Positions 9,601-17,956 of a DNA stretch of 64,000 nucleotides are shown here, piece by piece. The first letter of the stretch is position 1. Every line of letters starts with the position of its first letter. A model generated the notes under the pieces. The model was not told the origin of the DNA and ran no database searches. It saw nothing but the letters and a program-made list of their open reading frames with translations. Both the position numbers and the translations under genes were made by a program. The stretch comes from Krasilnikoviella flava (lineage in GTDB: Bacteria > Actinomycetota > Actinomycetes > Actinomycetales > Cellulomonadaceae). The stretch covers positions 310,001-374,000 of the forward strand of contig NZ_FUZQ01000003.1 of assembly GCF_900167525.1 (NCBI RefSeq), read 5' to 3'.

Positions 9601-12600
9601 CGCCGACGGGCCGTCCGTGACGACGGGGTCCTGGCCTGCCTGCGCGACCGTGATGGACACCGACGACGCGTTGCCCGTGCCGGTCTCGGTCACGGTGCAC
9701 TCGGAGCCGACGGGCAGCCCGTCGAGGGTCACCGTCTCGCCGTCCTCGAGCGCGACCACCATCGGGTCGTCCGGCCCATAGCCCTCGGCGTAGACGTCCT
9801 CACCGAGGAACGTGCACTCCACCGTGGCCTCGAAGGGGCCGAACGGCACCGGCTCGCCGTCCTGGTCCACCGCGTCGGTCACGACCTCCTTCGAGATGTC
9901 GATGCTCGCCAGGTCGTACACGTTGACCGCCGTGAGCTCGGTGACGTCCGGCGATTCACCGATGGTGACGCTGCCGACGATCAGCTCGGTCTGCCCGGCG
10001 GCCGGGTCCTCCGTGACGGTGCATTCCGCGCCGTACGGAAGGTTCGGCACCGTCACGGGAGTTCCTGGCGTGACGGTGATGGGAATCGGGTCGAGCTCCG
10101 TCTCCACCCACGACCCGACGGCCGAGGTGCACTCGACCGTGAGGTCGAACGAGTCCGGGGCGTACTCGGCCCCCTCGCCCGTGACCACCTTGTTCACCTC
10201 GAGCGGGCCGGTCGCCGTGGCGACGCCCACCTTGACGCCCTCGGTGGGCAGCAGGTTGAACTCGCCCTGGTTCGAGACGACGACGCCGGACGCCGCGGCG
10301 GAGTTCCAGGCGATCGACCGGTCACCGGCCTCCGGAGCCACCGGCGGCGTGGTCGAGGTTGCCTCGAGCGCGATGAACTGCCCGGGCTGGAACAGGTCGT
10401 CCTCGGGGAACGTGATGACGTTCTTGATGGCCGTGATCGACTCGAGCACCTCGTCGCTGAGGTCGGGCGTGAGGGGCGCCCAGCCTCCGGCATCCGGGTC
10501 CGTGGAGCAGATCGGCTCGTTCTGGGGGTCCTGGATGTCGTCGCCGCAGTAGTCGTCGACCGTCGTGTAGAAATACTCGACCTCGCTGCCGGCGGGGGCG
10601 TTGACGACCCGCGGCAGCGGGTCGTCGGTGAAGATCGGCGTCCACTGCGACCCGCGCTGGGTCGTCGAGGTCGGCAGGGACCCGGTGTCCCCCGGCGTCG
10701 GGAACCGGTCGTACAGGACCACCTTGTTCATCGGCAGGTTGCCGACGTTGTCCACCCGGACACGCCACGTCTCGTCGTGCCCCGGCGCGATGACCGGGGT
10801 GCAGGGGTAGGCGTAGAAACCGGCGGCGTTCGTCTCGCACTCGGTGATCGGGCCGGTGTAGTCCGGGTCGATCATCACGTCGAGCTCGTCGTCGTCGGTC
10901 GCCTTGACGAACTTCTGCTGCTGCAGCACGGCGGTGCCGGTCGGGGTGACGTCGGCATCCGCCTCGCAGGCGCCGGTCTCCTCGTTCAGCCGCGGCGAGC
11001 ACTCGTCCCACGGCCGGTCACCGGTGACGCCCGCCGTGTTCTCCACCAGCGTCTGCGGCTCGATCGCGAACCGGAAGTTGACCTGCACCGTGATGGTGTA
11101 GCTCTGCCCCACCTCGAGCACCGACCCCTCGGGGAAGCTGAACCCGAGGCTCTCGATGTCGCCCGTCTGGTCGACCGTCACCTGGGCGGCGTCGGTCGGC
11201 AGGTCGGGCGTGCTGGTGTCGGGGTCGTCCACGCCGCCCAGCGCGTAGCTGAAGGGCTCGTCGGCGTCCTCGGCCAGCGTGAGCTGCGGGCCCTCGTCGT
11301 CCACCGGCATGGCGTCGGTCACCACCGGGTCGATGATGGGCCGGTCGCCGGTGTTGGTGAACGTGATGTTCATCGGGAACGTCGCGTCGGGGGCCTGGGT
11401 GCTGCCGCTGGGCGTGCCGGCGAAGTCCTTCTCGATCGTCACGCCGTTGGTGGCGTGCTGGTAGAGGATCGACGACTCGGCCTCGTCCGTGCCCGAGACG
11501 GGCACCAGGTCGCCGGACTCCGGGTCCACCACGAGGTCGGCGCCGGTCGTGCTGCCCTGCACGGAGTTGCTCGCGACGCCCGGGGCGGACTCGCCCGGGG
11601 CCACCGGGTTGCCCGCCAGGTCGTGCTGCACCTCGCCCCCGGAACGCATCTCGTCGCGGCGCAGGATCTGGATCGGCACCGACTGGGTCGGGGTGGCCGG
11701 GTTCTCCCAGATGGCGCCGTCCGCGCGGGTGAAGGTGAAGCGCAGGCCCTGGACGTCCGCCGGTTCCACACCGTCGGGGAGCGTGAAGGAGCTCGACGGG
11801 GTCCCCTCGACCCAGGCGCCGCCGGTCACCGTCACCGGGTCGGGCGAGTCCGGCTCGCCGACGAAGGTGCCACCGGTGAAGACATCCACCTGCACCTGGT
11901 CGATCGGGTTCACCAGGCCGGCGCTCGGGTCGAAGCCGACGAAGTCGTACTGGTTCCAGAACTGAGGGTCGTCGTCCGTCAGCACCATCTCGACGCTGCG
12001 CGACGGGCCGAGCGGCTGCCCCGTGAGCGTCATGACCACGGGGGTGTCACCGTCCGGGCCCACGCCGTTGTTCGGCTCGACGATCGTGTCGGGGTCGAAC
12101 GACTTGCCCACCTCGAGCGCGATCGCGGCGTCCTGCAGGACCATGTTCGCGTCGTCGAACGCCTGGCGGACGTCGCCGCCCGTGCCGCCCGGGTCGTCGA
12201 GCGTCGCGACGGCGCCGTTCGGCACCGGGCTGTAGTCCGCGACCGTGATCGGGGCGTCCGTGTACCGGTCGGTCTCGCGCAGCTGGAGGGTGAGGTCCAT
12301 CGTGCCGGCCGCGCCGGGCTCGACGAGGCCGTCGTAGGCGACCTCGACACCGACGACCTGGGCCAGCACGTCGGGGCCGAGGGCCTCGGCCTCCGCCTCG
12401 GTGAAGGTCGCGGTCTCGCCGGCTTCGTTCGTCAGCGTGACCGTCGTCGTCTCGGTGCCCGCGGGCGGGGAGAGCTCGATCGCCGTCAGGGTGAAGGCGT
12501 CGAACGGCGGGGTGCCGGGTGCCGTCTGCACGTCGTCGGAGTCCACGGCGCCCGGGTCCGCGAGCCGCAGCTCCTCGATCTTCGCGGCCGAGTTGTTGGT

Positions 12601-15492
12601 GCCCGTCACCGTCACCGTGGTCGACGGGTAGAACTCGTTCGGGGTGCCGGGCGGCGGCACCGAGAGCGGGCCGCCGGTCCACTCCTTGTCCACGGTGACG
12701 TTGAGCGGCACGTCGAGGATCTCGGCGGTGTCCGCGTCGGCGTCCGTGAACTCCTCGCCGTCGTACGTCGCCGTGCCCTCCGCGGTGTCGTTGACGACGC
12801 CCGCGGTGTCCGTGTTGTACATGGTCCCGGAGGTCGCGCCGAGCACCGCCTCGGTCGGGGCGCTGCGCTTGAAGTCGCGCACCTGGAACGTGAGGTCCAG
12901 GTGGCGGCCGTCGTCCTGCGTGGACCGCGCGACGCCGTCGCCCGCCGCCGGTGCGGTCGGGTCGGTCGGGTTCGCGGACCGCGACGGGGACTCGGTGTAC
13001 GTGAGCCGCACCGAGGTGGCCGACTCCTGTTCCTCCGCGGTCAGCGTGTAGCCGGGGAACGTGCCGTCACAGGCCTCCGGGCAGGGGTCCCCCGATGCCT
13101 CGACCCAGGCCCCGTCGACGAACAGCTCGACGCTCTCGACCTGGTCGTACGGGATCATCGGGTCGACCGACGCGTCGATCGGGTCCACGCTCACCAGGTT
13201 GAAGGCGTCGTAGAACGAGTCCGCGATCGCCGTGGTCTCGGGGTTCTCGATGTCCGAGATGACCATCGGGTCCACGCCCGAGAAGCCGCCGGTGGACCAG
13301 GTGATCTGCGCGGTCACCTGGTCGTCGGTGCGGGCCCGGACCGTCGCCGGGTCCCCGAGCATCGTCTTGTCGATGAAGTCGCCCGGCCCCTCGCCGTCCA
13401 CGGGGAACGGGTCGACCGTGTCGCAGCCCTCGACCGGTTCGGTCGGGTCGACGGTGTCGGCCGACGCCGCGGAGTAGCCGCAGTTCTCGATGGGGTCGTC
13501 GCGGTCGGTGGGCCCGGTGTAGTCGGCGGTGAAGTTCGGCTGGAACTCCGTGCCCGGCGGGAAGCCGTCGTCGGACGTGAAGACGAACTGGACGCCCTCG
13601 GCTCCCGCGGGCAGGTCGCAGTTCACCGTGGCGGGGCCGTCGGTCGGGCCGCAGCCGGGCGCCGGCTCCCAGGAGTCGCCGTCCCAGTAGTTCACCGTGA
13701 GGGTCGCGTTCGCGGGCACGTCCGTGCTCCGCACGCCGGTGGCCGCGAAGTTCTCCCAGAACTCGCCGGGGTTCGCCGGGTCGACCGGCTCCTGGACGAC
13801 GAAGGTGTTCGCCTCGGTCGTCGACCCGTCGGGTCCGAAGGGCAGGAGCTGGCTCGGCAGCTGCACCACGACGCTCTGCCCCGGCACGGCCGGGATCGTC
13901 GACGGCGTGACGATCTTCTCGATGTCGGTCGCGAGCCGGTCGACGAGCGTGACGAGCTCGGCGTCGGCGGTGGCCGGCTCGGCGCTCGGCACGTCCGCCT
14001 CGATCTCGTTGGGGTGCGAGACGTTGTCCGGGGTCTGGTCGGGATCGGTGTCCGCGGTGAAGGGGACGGTCGCCGCCCCGCCGTTGACGATGTTCCCGGT
14101 GTACTCGATGGTGAACCCGACCACCTCGCAGCCCACGGGAGGGTCAGGCAGCGTGTTCGCCGTCGTGGTGCTGTCGCTCGGCGTCGAGCCGTCGGCGCAG
14201 GTGAAGGTGACCGTGGCCTCGGTGGCGCCCGTGGGCCACACCACCCCGGCGCCCGCCCCGTCGGTGCCCCACCCGGTGAAGGTGATCGGGTCCTCGCCCT
14301 CGAACGGGCTGTCGGTCCCCGGCGCGGGCTCGATGATCGTCATCGTGTCCACGGGCGTGCCGGTGTTGGTGGCGCCCAGGGTGACGGTCGTCGGGTCGCC
14401 CGCGCTCACCTCGGCCGGGCTGAAGGTCTTGGACGCGGTGACGCTGGTGTTCGGCGGCGTGATGACGTAGGTGTCGCTGTCCGTCGTGGGCTCGGACTCT
14501 GCGTCGTCGAGCGTCACGTACGACGACGTGTCGTTGGTGACGGTGGTCGGGTCGTTGAGCTCGGTGACCGCCTCGCTCTGCTGCACGTCCACCGGGATCG
14601 TCGCGGTGGCCCCGGGCTGGATGTCGCCGCTGAACGTGTAGCGCACGCCCTGCACCGTGGTGGGGTCGACGGTGTCGTCCAGGGGCTCCCACGAGTCGCC
14701 GTCCCAGTACTCCTCCTCCACCGTGTCCGCGTTCGGCGGCAGCGTGATGTCGCCGGTGCCCGAGTACTCGAGGTAGGTGAAGGGGTTCGGGTCGGCGGTC
14801 GGGTCCACCGGGTCCTGCACGACAAGGGTGTCGACGGCGGCGTTGGAGGTGTTGGTGCCCTCGAGCGTCATCGTCGCCGGGGTGCCCGGCTCGGCGAGCG
14901 CGCCCTCCGGCTCGATCGTCTTGGCCGTGTCCGAGTCGAGCTCGAGCTCGACGACCGGGGTGATCTCCACGTCGTCCGAGACCGGCTCGGCGTTGTCGGC
15001 GTCGACCGTCGCCGTGTTGGGGATCGGGACGCCGTTCTGGCTGTACGGCAGGTCGGGGTCCACCTGGGCGGTGACGGTGACGAGCGCCTGCTGCCCGTTG
15101 GGCACCGAGGGGTTCGTGTACGTCACCGTGTTGCCGTCGGTCGTGACCTCGCCGCCGCCGCTGCTCACCGTGGCGCTGACGAGGATCAGCTCGTCGGGCA
15201 GCTCGTCGGTCATCACCGCGTTCACGCACGGGTCGAGGTTCGGGTCGGAGCAGGAGATCTGGATCGAGTAGGTCACGTTCTGCCCGGGCTCGTACGGCCC
15301 CGGCCCGCTGGTGACCTGCTTCTGGATCCCCCACTCCGCGGCGGACGCCGTCGTCGCCGGGATGACCGCCCCGGCGAGCGCGAGCGCGAATACGCCCAGC
15401 ACGGACGCGCCGCGACGCACCCGCCGTCGTGCTCGCTGCTGCAGCGCCTTGTGGCGCTGCCGTGCTCCCGAAGTCCTGCGACCGTTCACCAT
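6679..15492 (-). CDS. Giant LPXTG surface protein with DUF11-like and DUF5979 repeats
   Basis: About 2937 residues. ATG at 15490-15492 with GGAGGG 6 bases upstream; the frame stays open upstream but that part lacks coding character. Residues 1-55 form a long basic signal peptide ending near ATTASA. The next 1700 or so are repeated beta-sandwich modules of DUF11/isopeptide-adhesin type, rich in Asp, Thr and Pro and poor in Lys. The C-terminal third is ten tandem DUF5979-type repeats. The end has a Gly-rich linker, LPTTG (complement of 6769-6783), a hydrophobic helix and the tail RRRHQH, a complete sortase sorting signal. It should be covalently attached to the wall as a long fibre. Adhesion to polymers or cells is a reasonable guess but no ligand-binding domain is recognisable. 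No sortase gene is in the window. Confidence 0.88.
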   Translation of the reverse strand: MVNGRRTSGARQRHKALQQRARRRVRRGASVLGVFALALAGAVIPATTASAAEWGIQKQVTSGPGPYEPGQNVTYSIQISCSDPNLDPCVNAVMTDELPDELILVSATVSSGGGEVTTDGNTVTYTNPSVPNGQQALVTVTAQVDPDLPYSQNGVPIPNTATVDADNAEPVSDDVEITPVVELELDSDTAKTIEPEGALAEPGTPATMTLEGTNTSNAAVDTLVVQDPVDPTADPNPFTYLEYSGTGDITLPPNADTVEEEYWDGDSWEPLDDTVDPTTVQGVRYTFSGDIQPGATATIPVDVQQSEAVTELNDPTTVTNDTSSYVTLDDAESEPTTDSDTYVITPPNTSVTASKTFSPAEVSAGDPTTVTLGATNTGTPVDTMTIIEPAPGTDSPFEGEDPITFTGWGTDGAGAGVVWPTGATEATVTFTCADGSTPSDSTTTANTLPDPPVGCEVVGFTIEYTGNIVNGGAATVPFTADTDPDQTPDNVSHPNEIEADVPSAEPATADAELVTLVDRLATDIEKIVTPSTIPAVPGQSVVVQLPSQLLPFGPDGSTTEANTFVVQEPVDPANPGEFWENFAATGVRSTDVPANATLTVNYWDGDSWEPAPGCGPTDGPATVNCDLPAGAEGVQFVFTSDDGFPPGTEFQPNFTADYTGPTDRDDPIENCGYSAASADTVDPTEPVEGCDTVDPFPVDGEGPGDFIDKTMLGDPATVRARTDDQVTAQITWSTGGFSGVDPMVISDIENPETTAIADSFYDAFNLVSVDPIDASVDPMIPYDQVESVELFVDGAWVEASGDPCPEACDGTFPGYTLTAEEQESATSVRLTYTESPSRSANPTDPTAPAAGDGVARSTQDDGRHLDLTFQVRDFKRSAPTEAVLGATSGTMYNTDTAGVVNDTAEGTATYDGEEFTDADADTAEILDVPLNVTVDKEWTGGPLSVPPPGTPNEFYPSTTVTVTGTNNSAAKIEELRLADPGAVDSDDVQTAPGTPPFDAFTLTAIELSPPAGTETTTVTLTNEAGETATFTEAEAEALGPDVLAQVVGVEVAYDGLVEPGAAGTMDLTLQLRETDRYTDAPITVADYSPVPNGAVATLDDPGGTGGDVRQAFDDANMVLQDAAIALEVGKSFDPDTIVEPNNGVGPDGDTPVVMTLTGQPLGPSRSVEMVLTDDDPQFWNQYDFVGFDPSAGLVNPIDQVQVDVFTGGTFVGEPDSPDPVTVTGGAWVEGTPSSSFTLPDGVEPADVQGLRFTFTRADGAIWENPATPTQSVPIQILRRDEMRSGGEVQHDLAGNPVAPGESAPGVASNSVQGSTTGADLVVDPESGDLVPVSGTDEAESSILYQHATNGVTIEKDFAGTPSGSTQAPDATFPMNITFTNTGDRPIIDPVVTDAMPVDDEGPQLTLAEDADEPFSYALGGVDDPDTSTPDLPTDAAQVTVDQTGDIESLGFSFPEGSVLEVGQSYTITVQVNFRFAIEPQTLVENTAGVTGDRPWDECSPRLNEETGACEADADVTPTGTAVLQQQKFVKATDDDELDVMIDPDYTGPITECETNAAGFYAYPCTPVIAPGHDETWRVRVDNVGNLPMNKVVLYDRFPTPGDTGSLPTSTTQRGSQWTPIFTDDPLPRVVNAPAGSEVEYFYTTVDDYCGDDIQDPQNEPICSTDPDAGGWAPLTPDLSDEVLESITAIKNVITFPEDDLFQPGQFIALEATSTTPPVAPEAGDRSIAWNSAAASGVVVSNQGEFNLLPTEGVKVGVATATGPLEVNKVVTGEGAEYAPDSFDLTVECTSAVGSWVETELDPIPITVTPGTPVTVPNLPYGAECTVTEDPAAGQTELIVGSVTIGESPDVTELTAVNVYDLASIDISKEVVTDAVDQDGEPVPFGPFEATVECTFLGEDVYAEGYGPDDPMVVALEDGETVTLDGLPVGSECTVTETGTGNASSVSITVAQAGQDPVVTDGPSADLTLEPDVLGESTNDVTLSNVYDVGSIELTKVVDGDGADEFGDGPFTFDVVCTYDDDGDGPLEPRTVYDDSVSLGGDDPLVLTIDDLPAGAVCDITETDDGGATDTVVTPNPVTVGADETAEVTATNTFDLGSVAVDKVVTGEGAELYGAGPFTVEIACTYEGDEVAIDPASQTFVGGETVTFAGIPIGAECDITETDDGGATSSDVSPSTVTVGGEDGSTDPVEVTATNTFDVGEIAVDKAVDGDGAAYAQGPYEVTLACTFNGQEVEIPEPGATQTLNAGDTVTYEDLPIGAECTVTESDQNQATSVTIEPENVVVGGEDGTETSIAVDVTNTYDLGQFTVTKDVVGDGADFGVGPFTVEAACTFEGAEIDMGSGTIGGATRTVEPGGTVTYSGLPVGAECTVTETADYGAADVTIDPETVIVPAADGDPVAVTVTNRFDVGTIEVDKELAGLGALYGPGPFEVTLECTYQGDPIEIPGGGVRTFTPGEPAVYDGLPVGAECSVIETNDFGASSTTMSVDGGDAVDGTTVDGVVVPPNDGGDPTSVTVTAENTFLTAPLVVRKTVDGDGAAFAPAMPDLPGLPELPDPLPTDPEEIAALLDQVNDYVDQVGAAYQELPYSVTLECTDNQGAPVGTIPGGPERRFGPGVPALYFGLQHDDECTITETEVGGATSTTIDPNPVTIDGEATITAPNEAAVTNTYDVGEFTVEKAVDGDGASFAAGPYEVSAACTFEGTPIDMDSGDIGGATRTVTPDEPAAYDGLPIGAECVVTETDAAGATSSTVSTAVEDGEPGQVVVPGADADPAVVTVTNTFDVGSLAVDKVVDFEGDAYDVGPFEVTLACTFQGEDIEIPGGAAREIAAGDTVTYAGLPIGAECVVTETDDGGAASSTVSSVGDGDPGAVTVAAEAASVTVTNTFDAVPPPIDPGDDGDTGGGGWLPTTGADIALWVGLAVLLVAGGIILVGVRRRHQH
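6838..10206 (-). repeat. Ten tandem DUF5979 protein repeats
   Basis: Ten units of about 100-145 residues each begin with a strand like (V/T)xKxVxGxGA and end with V(T/S)NTYDV or VTNTFDV. Every unit contains one cysteine in the VxxxCT strand and one in the GAEC(T/V)VTE strand, suggesting one disulfide per unit. Units 6 and 9 are the most alike (both carry an IDMxSGxIGGATRTV stretch), and unit 8 has a 35-residue Pro/Leu/Asp insertion. Divergence between units shows that the array is not recent. Confidence 0.85.
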
Positions 15493-15691
15493 CAGTGCCC
15501 CTCCACACATCGGTGCAAACCGCCCGCGCGCGACGCTGTGCGCGGGCACCCTCTCCGAAGTTGCCAGACATAGACGGACTTGGCGCGTCGAAAGGGTGAT
15601 TTCTCGGGCGCCACCTCCCCCGCGCGAGCGGGCCCGGTGTCGGCGACCCTCGAGGAGAGGGTGCAGGTCAGGGCGCGACGAAGGAGCCGAC
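15493..15691. other. Divergent promoter region with 5'-UTR hairpin
   Basis: 199 bases between two divergent genes. An 8-bp inverted repeat (15522-15529 with 15540-15547, 10-base loop) falls in the leader of the giant surface-protein gene, 30-55 bases before its start. It could influence translation or mRNA stability. No convincing -35/-10 pair or riboswitch fold is visible. Confidence 0.35.
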
Positions 15692-16138
15692 ATGTCCCCA
15701 TCGACGAAGGGCCGGCCGACGGCGGCCTGGCACGGGTGCGCGCTGCTGGCCGCGACGGCGCTGCTGCTGGCGGGGTGCGGCGAGAGCAGCACCGACGCCA
15801 TGGGCGACCGGACCACGCAGACGTGCGCGGACCTCACCGCGTACACCGATGCCTTGCGGAACCTCGCGAGCACGATCGGTCCCGACGCCACCGTCGAGGA
15901 CGTGCAGGCCGCCCGCGACCAGGCCGAAGAGGCCCAGCAGGCGCTGGAGGAGAGCATCTCCGGCGTGACCGACGACCGCACGGACGACATCGCGCGCAGC
16001 TGGGACGCCCTGGCGACGGCGTTCTCCCAGGTCGACGACGACGCGACGCTCGCCGAGGCCGCCGACTCCCTCAAGGACGAGGCCGAGGGCGTCGTCGACG
16101 CGACGGCGTCCGTGCGGGAGGACCTCGACTGCGGCTGA
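15692..16138 (+). CDS. Small putative lipoprotein of unknown function
   Basis: 148 residues. A signal peptide ends in a lipobox with Cys29 (LLLAGC), so the mature protein should be lipid-anchored outside the membrane. The mature part is acidic and predicted almost wholly alpha-helical (long Ala/Glu/Asp heptad-like stretches), with two further cysteines, one near the lipobox (TCADL) and one at the penultimate position, that could pair. AAGGAG lies 5-6 bases before the ATG. It is divergent from the giant surface-protein gene. I do not recognise a family. Confidence 0.7.
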   Translation: MSPSTKGRPTAAWHGCALLAATALLLAGCGESSTDAMGDRTTQTCADLTAYTDALRNLASTIGPDATVEDVQAARDQAEEAQQALEESISGVTDDRTDDIARSWDALATAFSQVDDDATLAEAADSLKDEAEGVVDATASVREDLDCG

Positions 16139-16247
16139 GCCGCGACCGCCGCCCCGGGATGCGGCTCGATCGGCGCGTGCCGTCCGGGACGGTTCGCCCG
16201 TGTCTCGCCCGGTAGCGGCCTCCTTCGCGGTGCGGCACTGTGCTGGG

Positions 16248-17912
16248 GTGCCTCTGTCGAAGCCCACCCCGCGTGACGTCGTCTCCGGATTCGTGACCGG
16301 CCTGTTCTCCATCCCCGAGGGCATGGCGTACGCGACGGTGGGCGGGTTCTCCGCGCCGATGGGCCTGTGGTCCGGCGCCGTGCCGACGGTGATCGGCTCG
16401 ATCTTCTCCCGCACCGTCCTCATGGTCACGACGCTCACCAGCGCCATCGCGCTGTCGGCGAAGAGCGTGCTCACCGACGCCGGCCTGGATCCGTCGGACC
16501 TGGGCGCGGTCGCGGCGCTCACGGTGATGGTGGGCCTGTGGATGGCTCTGCTGGGCGTGCTGCGGCTCGGGTCGGTGATGTCGTTCGTCTCGACGGCGGT
16601 GATGACCGGCTTCACCGCCGGCATCGCGGTGCAGATCGTGGCCGGCGTGGTGAAGGACGCGACCGGGTACGTGCCGCAGTCGCACAACACGGTGGGCAAG
16701 CTCGTCGAGGCCGTGGCGCACGTCGGCGACTGGGACGGCCCGACCGTCGCCGTCGCCGTCGCGACCGTCGCCGCGTGGGCGGCGCTGAGCCTCGTGCCGC
16801 GGCTGCGCAAGACGGCGACGCTGCTGGCTCTCGTGGTGGTCACGGTGGTCGTCGCGCTGCTCGGCACCGACGTCGAGCTGGTCTCCGACATCGCCGCCAT
16901 CCCCCGTTCCCTGCCGCCGTTCACGCTGCCCGACGTCGGCGCGCTGCCGGACCTCGTGTCCGGCGGCTTCGCCATCGCGCTCATCGCGCTCGCGCAGGCG
17001 GCGGGCATCGGCGCCGCCGTGCCGAACCCGGACGGGTCGCGCACGAACGTCTCGAAGGACTTCACCGCACAGGGCCTCGCCAACATGGCGGGCGGCTTCT
17101 TCGGCGCGCTGCCGACCGGCGGGTCGCTGTCGCGCACGGGGGTCGCGACCAGCGGCGGCGCGCAGACCCGCTGGGCGGGCATCTTCTCCGGCGTCTGGCT
17201 GATCGTCATCGTGCTGGCCGTCGGTCCGCTGGCCGGCACCATCCCGATGGCCGTCATCGGCGGGTTGCTGCTCGTCATCGGCGGCGAGCTGATCGTGGGC
17301 CGGTGGGCCGACGTCGTGCTCGTGTTCCGCACGTCGTGGATGTCCGCGGTGGCGCTGGTCGTGACGTTCCTCGCCACCACCCAGCTGCCGCTGCAGCAGG
17401 CGATCTTCCTGGGTGCCGCCCTGTCGATCGTGCTGTTCGCGGTGCAGGCGGCGAAGCGCGGCCGGCTGGTCCGGCTCGTCCCCACGGGCGACGGGGACTT
17501 CGGCGTCGAGGACGCCCCCGCCGACCTGCCGAGCGGCCGCACCACCGTGCTGCACTACGTGGGCACCGGCTTCTTCGCCGAGGTGAACCGCCTCGAGGAG
17601 GAGTGGCCGCACACCGCGCACACCCGCGACGCCGCCCTCGTGATCTCGCTGCGCGGCTCGGCCGGCATCCCGTCGACCACGTTCCTCAAGTCCCTCGACC
17701 GCCTCCTGGACCGCTGGCACGAGCACGGCCTTGAGGTCGTGGTCTGCGGGGTCCCCGAGGAGCTGGCGCGCCGGTTCGCCACCGGCGGCGTCTCGACGCG
17801 GCTCCAGGACGCCGTCGTGCCGCAGACCGACGTGCTGCTCGGCTCCGTGCGCGAGGCGTACGACCTCGCGGAGCGTCGCCGCACCCGCCGGGCGCCGTCC
17901 GCCGGCGGCTGA
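16248..17912 (+). CDS. SulP-family anion transporter with STAS-like domain
   Basis: About 554 residues. The membrane part (to about 410) has the SulP pattern beginning VVSGFVTGLFSIPEGMAYA, with a later ALPTGGSLSRTGV segment typical of the substrate site. The C-terminal 130 residues form a STAS-like cytoplasmic domain, but the usual phospho-acceptor region (ISLRGSAGIPSTT) is diverged. Substrates in the family include sulfate, bicarbonate and dicarboxylates. Sulfate uptake is attractive because an alkyl sulfatase gene follows 44 bases downstream, but this is inference. Start is uncertain: GTGs at 16200, 16230 and 16248 are in frame and none has a strong ribosome site; 16248 best fits the family N-terminus. 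Confidence 0.85.
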   Translation: MPLSKPTPRDVVSGFVTGLFSIPEGMAYATVGGFSAPMGLWSGAVPTVIGSIFSRTVLMVTTLTSAIALSAKSVLTDAGLDPSDLGAVAALTVMVGLWMALLGVLRLGSVMSFVSTAVMTGFTAGIAVQIVAGVVKDATGYVPQSHNTVGKLVEAVAHVGDWDGPTVAVAVATVAAWAALSLVPRLRKTATLLALVVVTVVVALLGTDVELVSDIAAIPRSLPPFTLPDVGALPDLVSGGFAIALIALAQAAGIGAAVPNPDGSRTNVSKDFTAQGLANMAGGFFGALPTGGSLSRTGVATSGGAQTRWAGIFSGVWLIVIVLAVGPLAGTIPMAVIGGLLLVIGGELIVGRWADVVLVFRTSWMSAVALVVTFLATTQLPLQQAIFLGAALSIVLFAVQAAKRGRLVRLVPTGDGDFGVEDAPADLPSGRTTVLHYVGTGFFAEVNRLEEEWPHTAHTRDAALVISLRGSAGIPSTTFLKSLDRLLDRWHEHGLEVVVCGVPEELARRFATGGVSTRLQDAVVPQTDVLLGSVREAYDLAERRRTRRAPSAGG

Positions 17913-17956
17913 ACGCTCACCGTGCGGTCCCGCGCCACCGGTGCCAGCCTGGCGCC

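Noticed and set aside
6838-10206. Regular repeats that could suggest a CRISPR or DNA-level tandem repeat
   Set aside because: The period is about 300-450 bases, units are diverged at DNA level and conserved at protein level, and they are in frame inside one coding gene.
10777-15573. A 1598-codon open frame antisense to the giant surface protein
   Set aside because: It is a repetitive Arg/Val/His composition mirror of Asp/Thr/Pro-rich codons on the real strand, with no signal peptide, motif or ribosome site.
15493-15691. Possible riboswitch in the leader of the giant gene
   Set aside because: Only one simple 8-bp hairpin is present; no multi-stem conserved riboswitch architecture can be recognised.
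16131-16143. Palindrome at the stop of the small lipoprotein gene
   Set aside because: Arms are six bases with a one-base loop, which cannot form an RNA hairpin.
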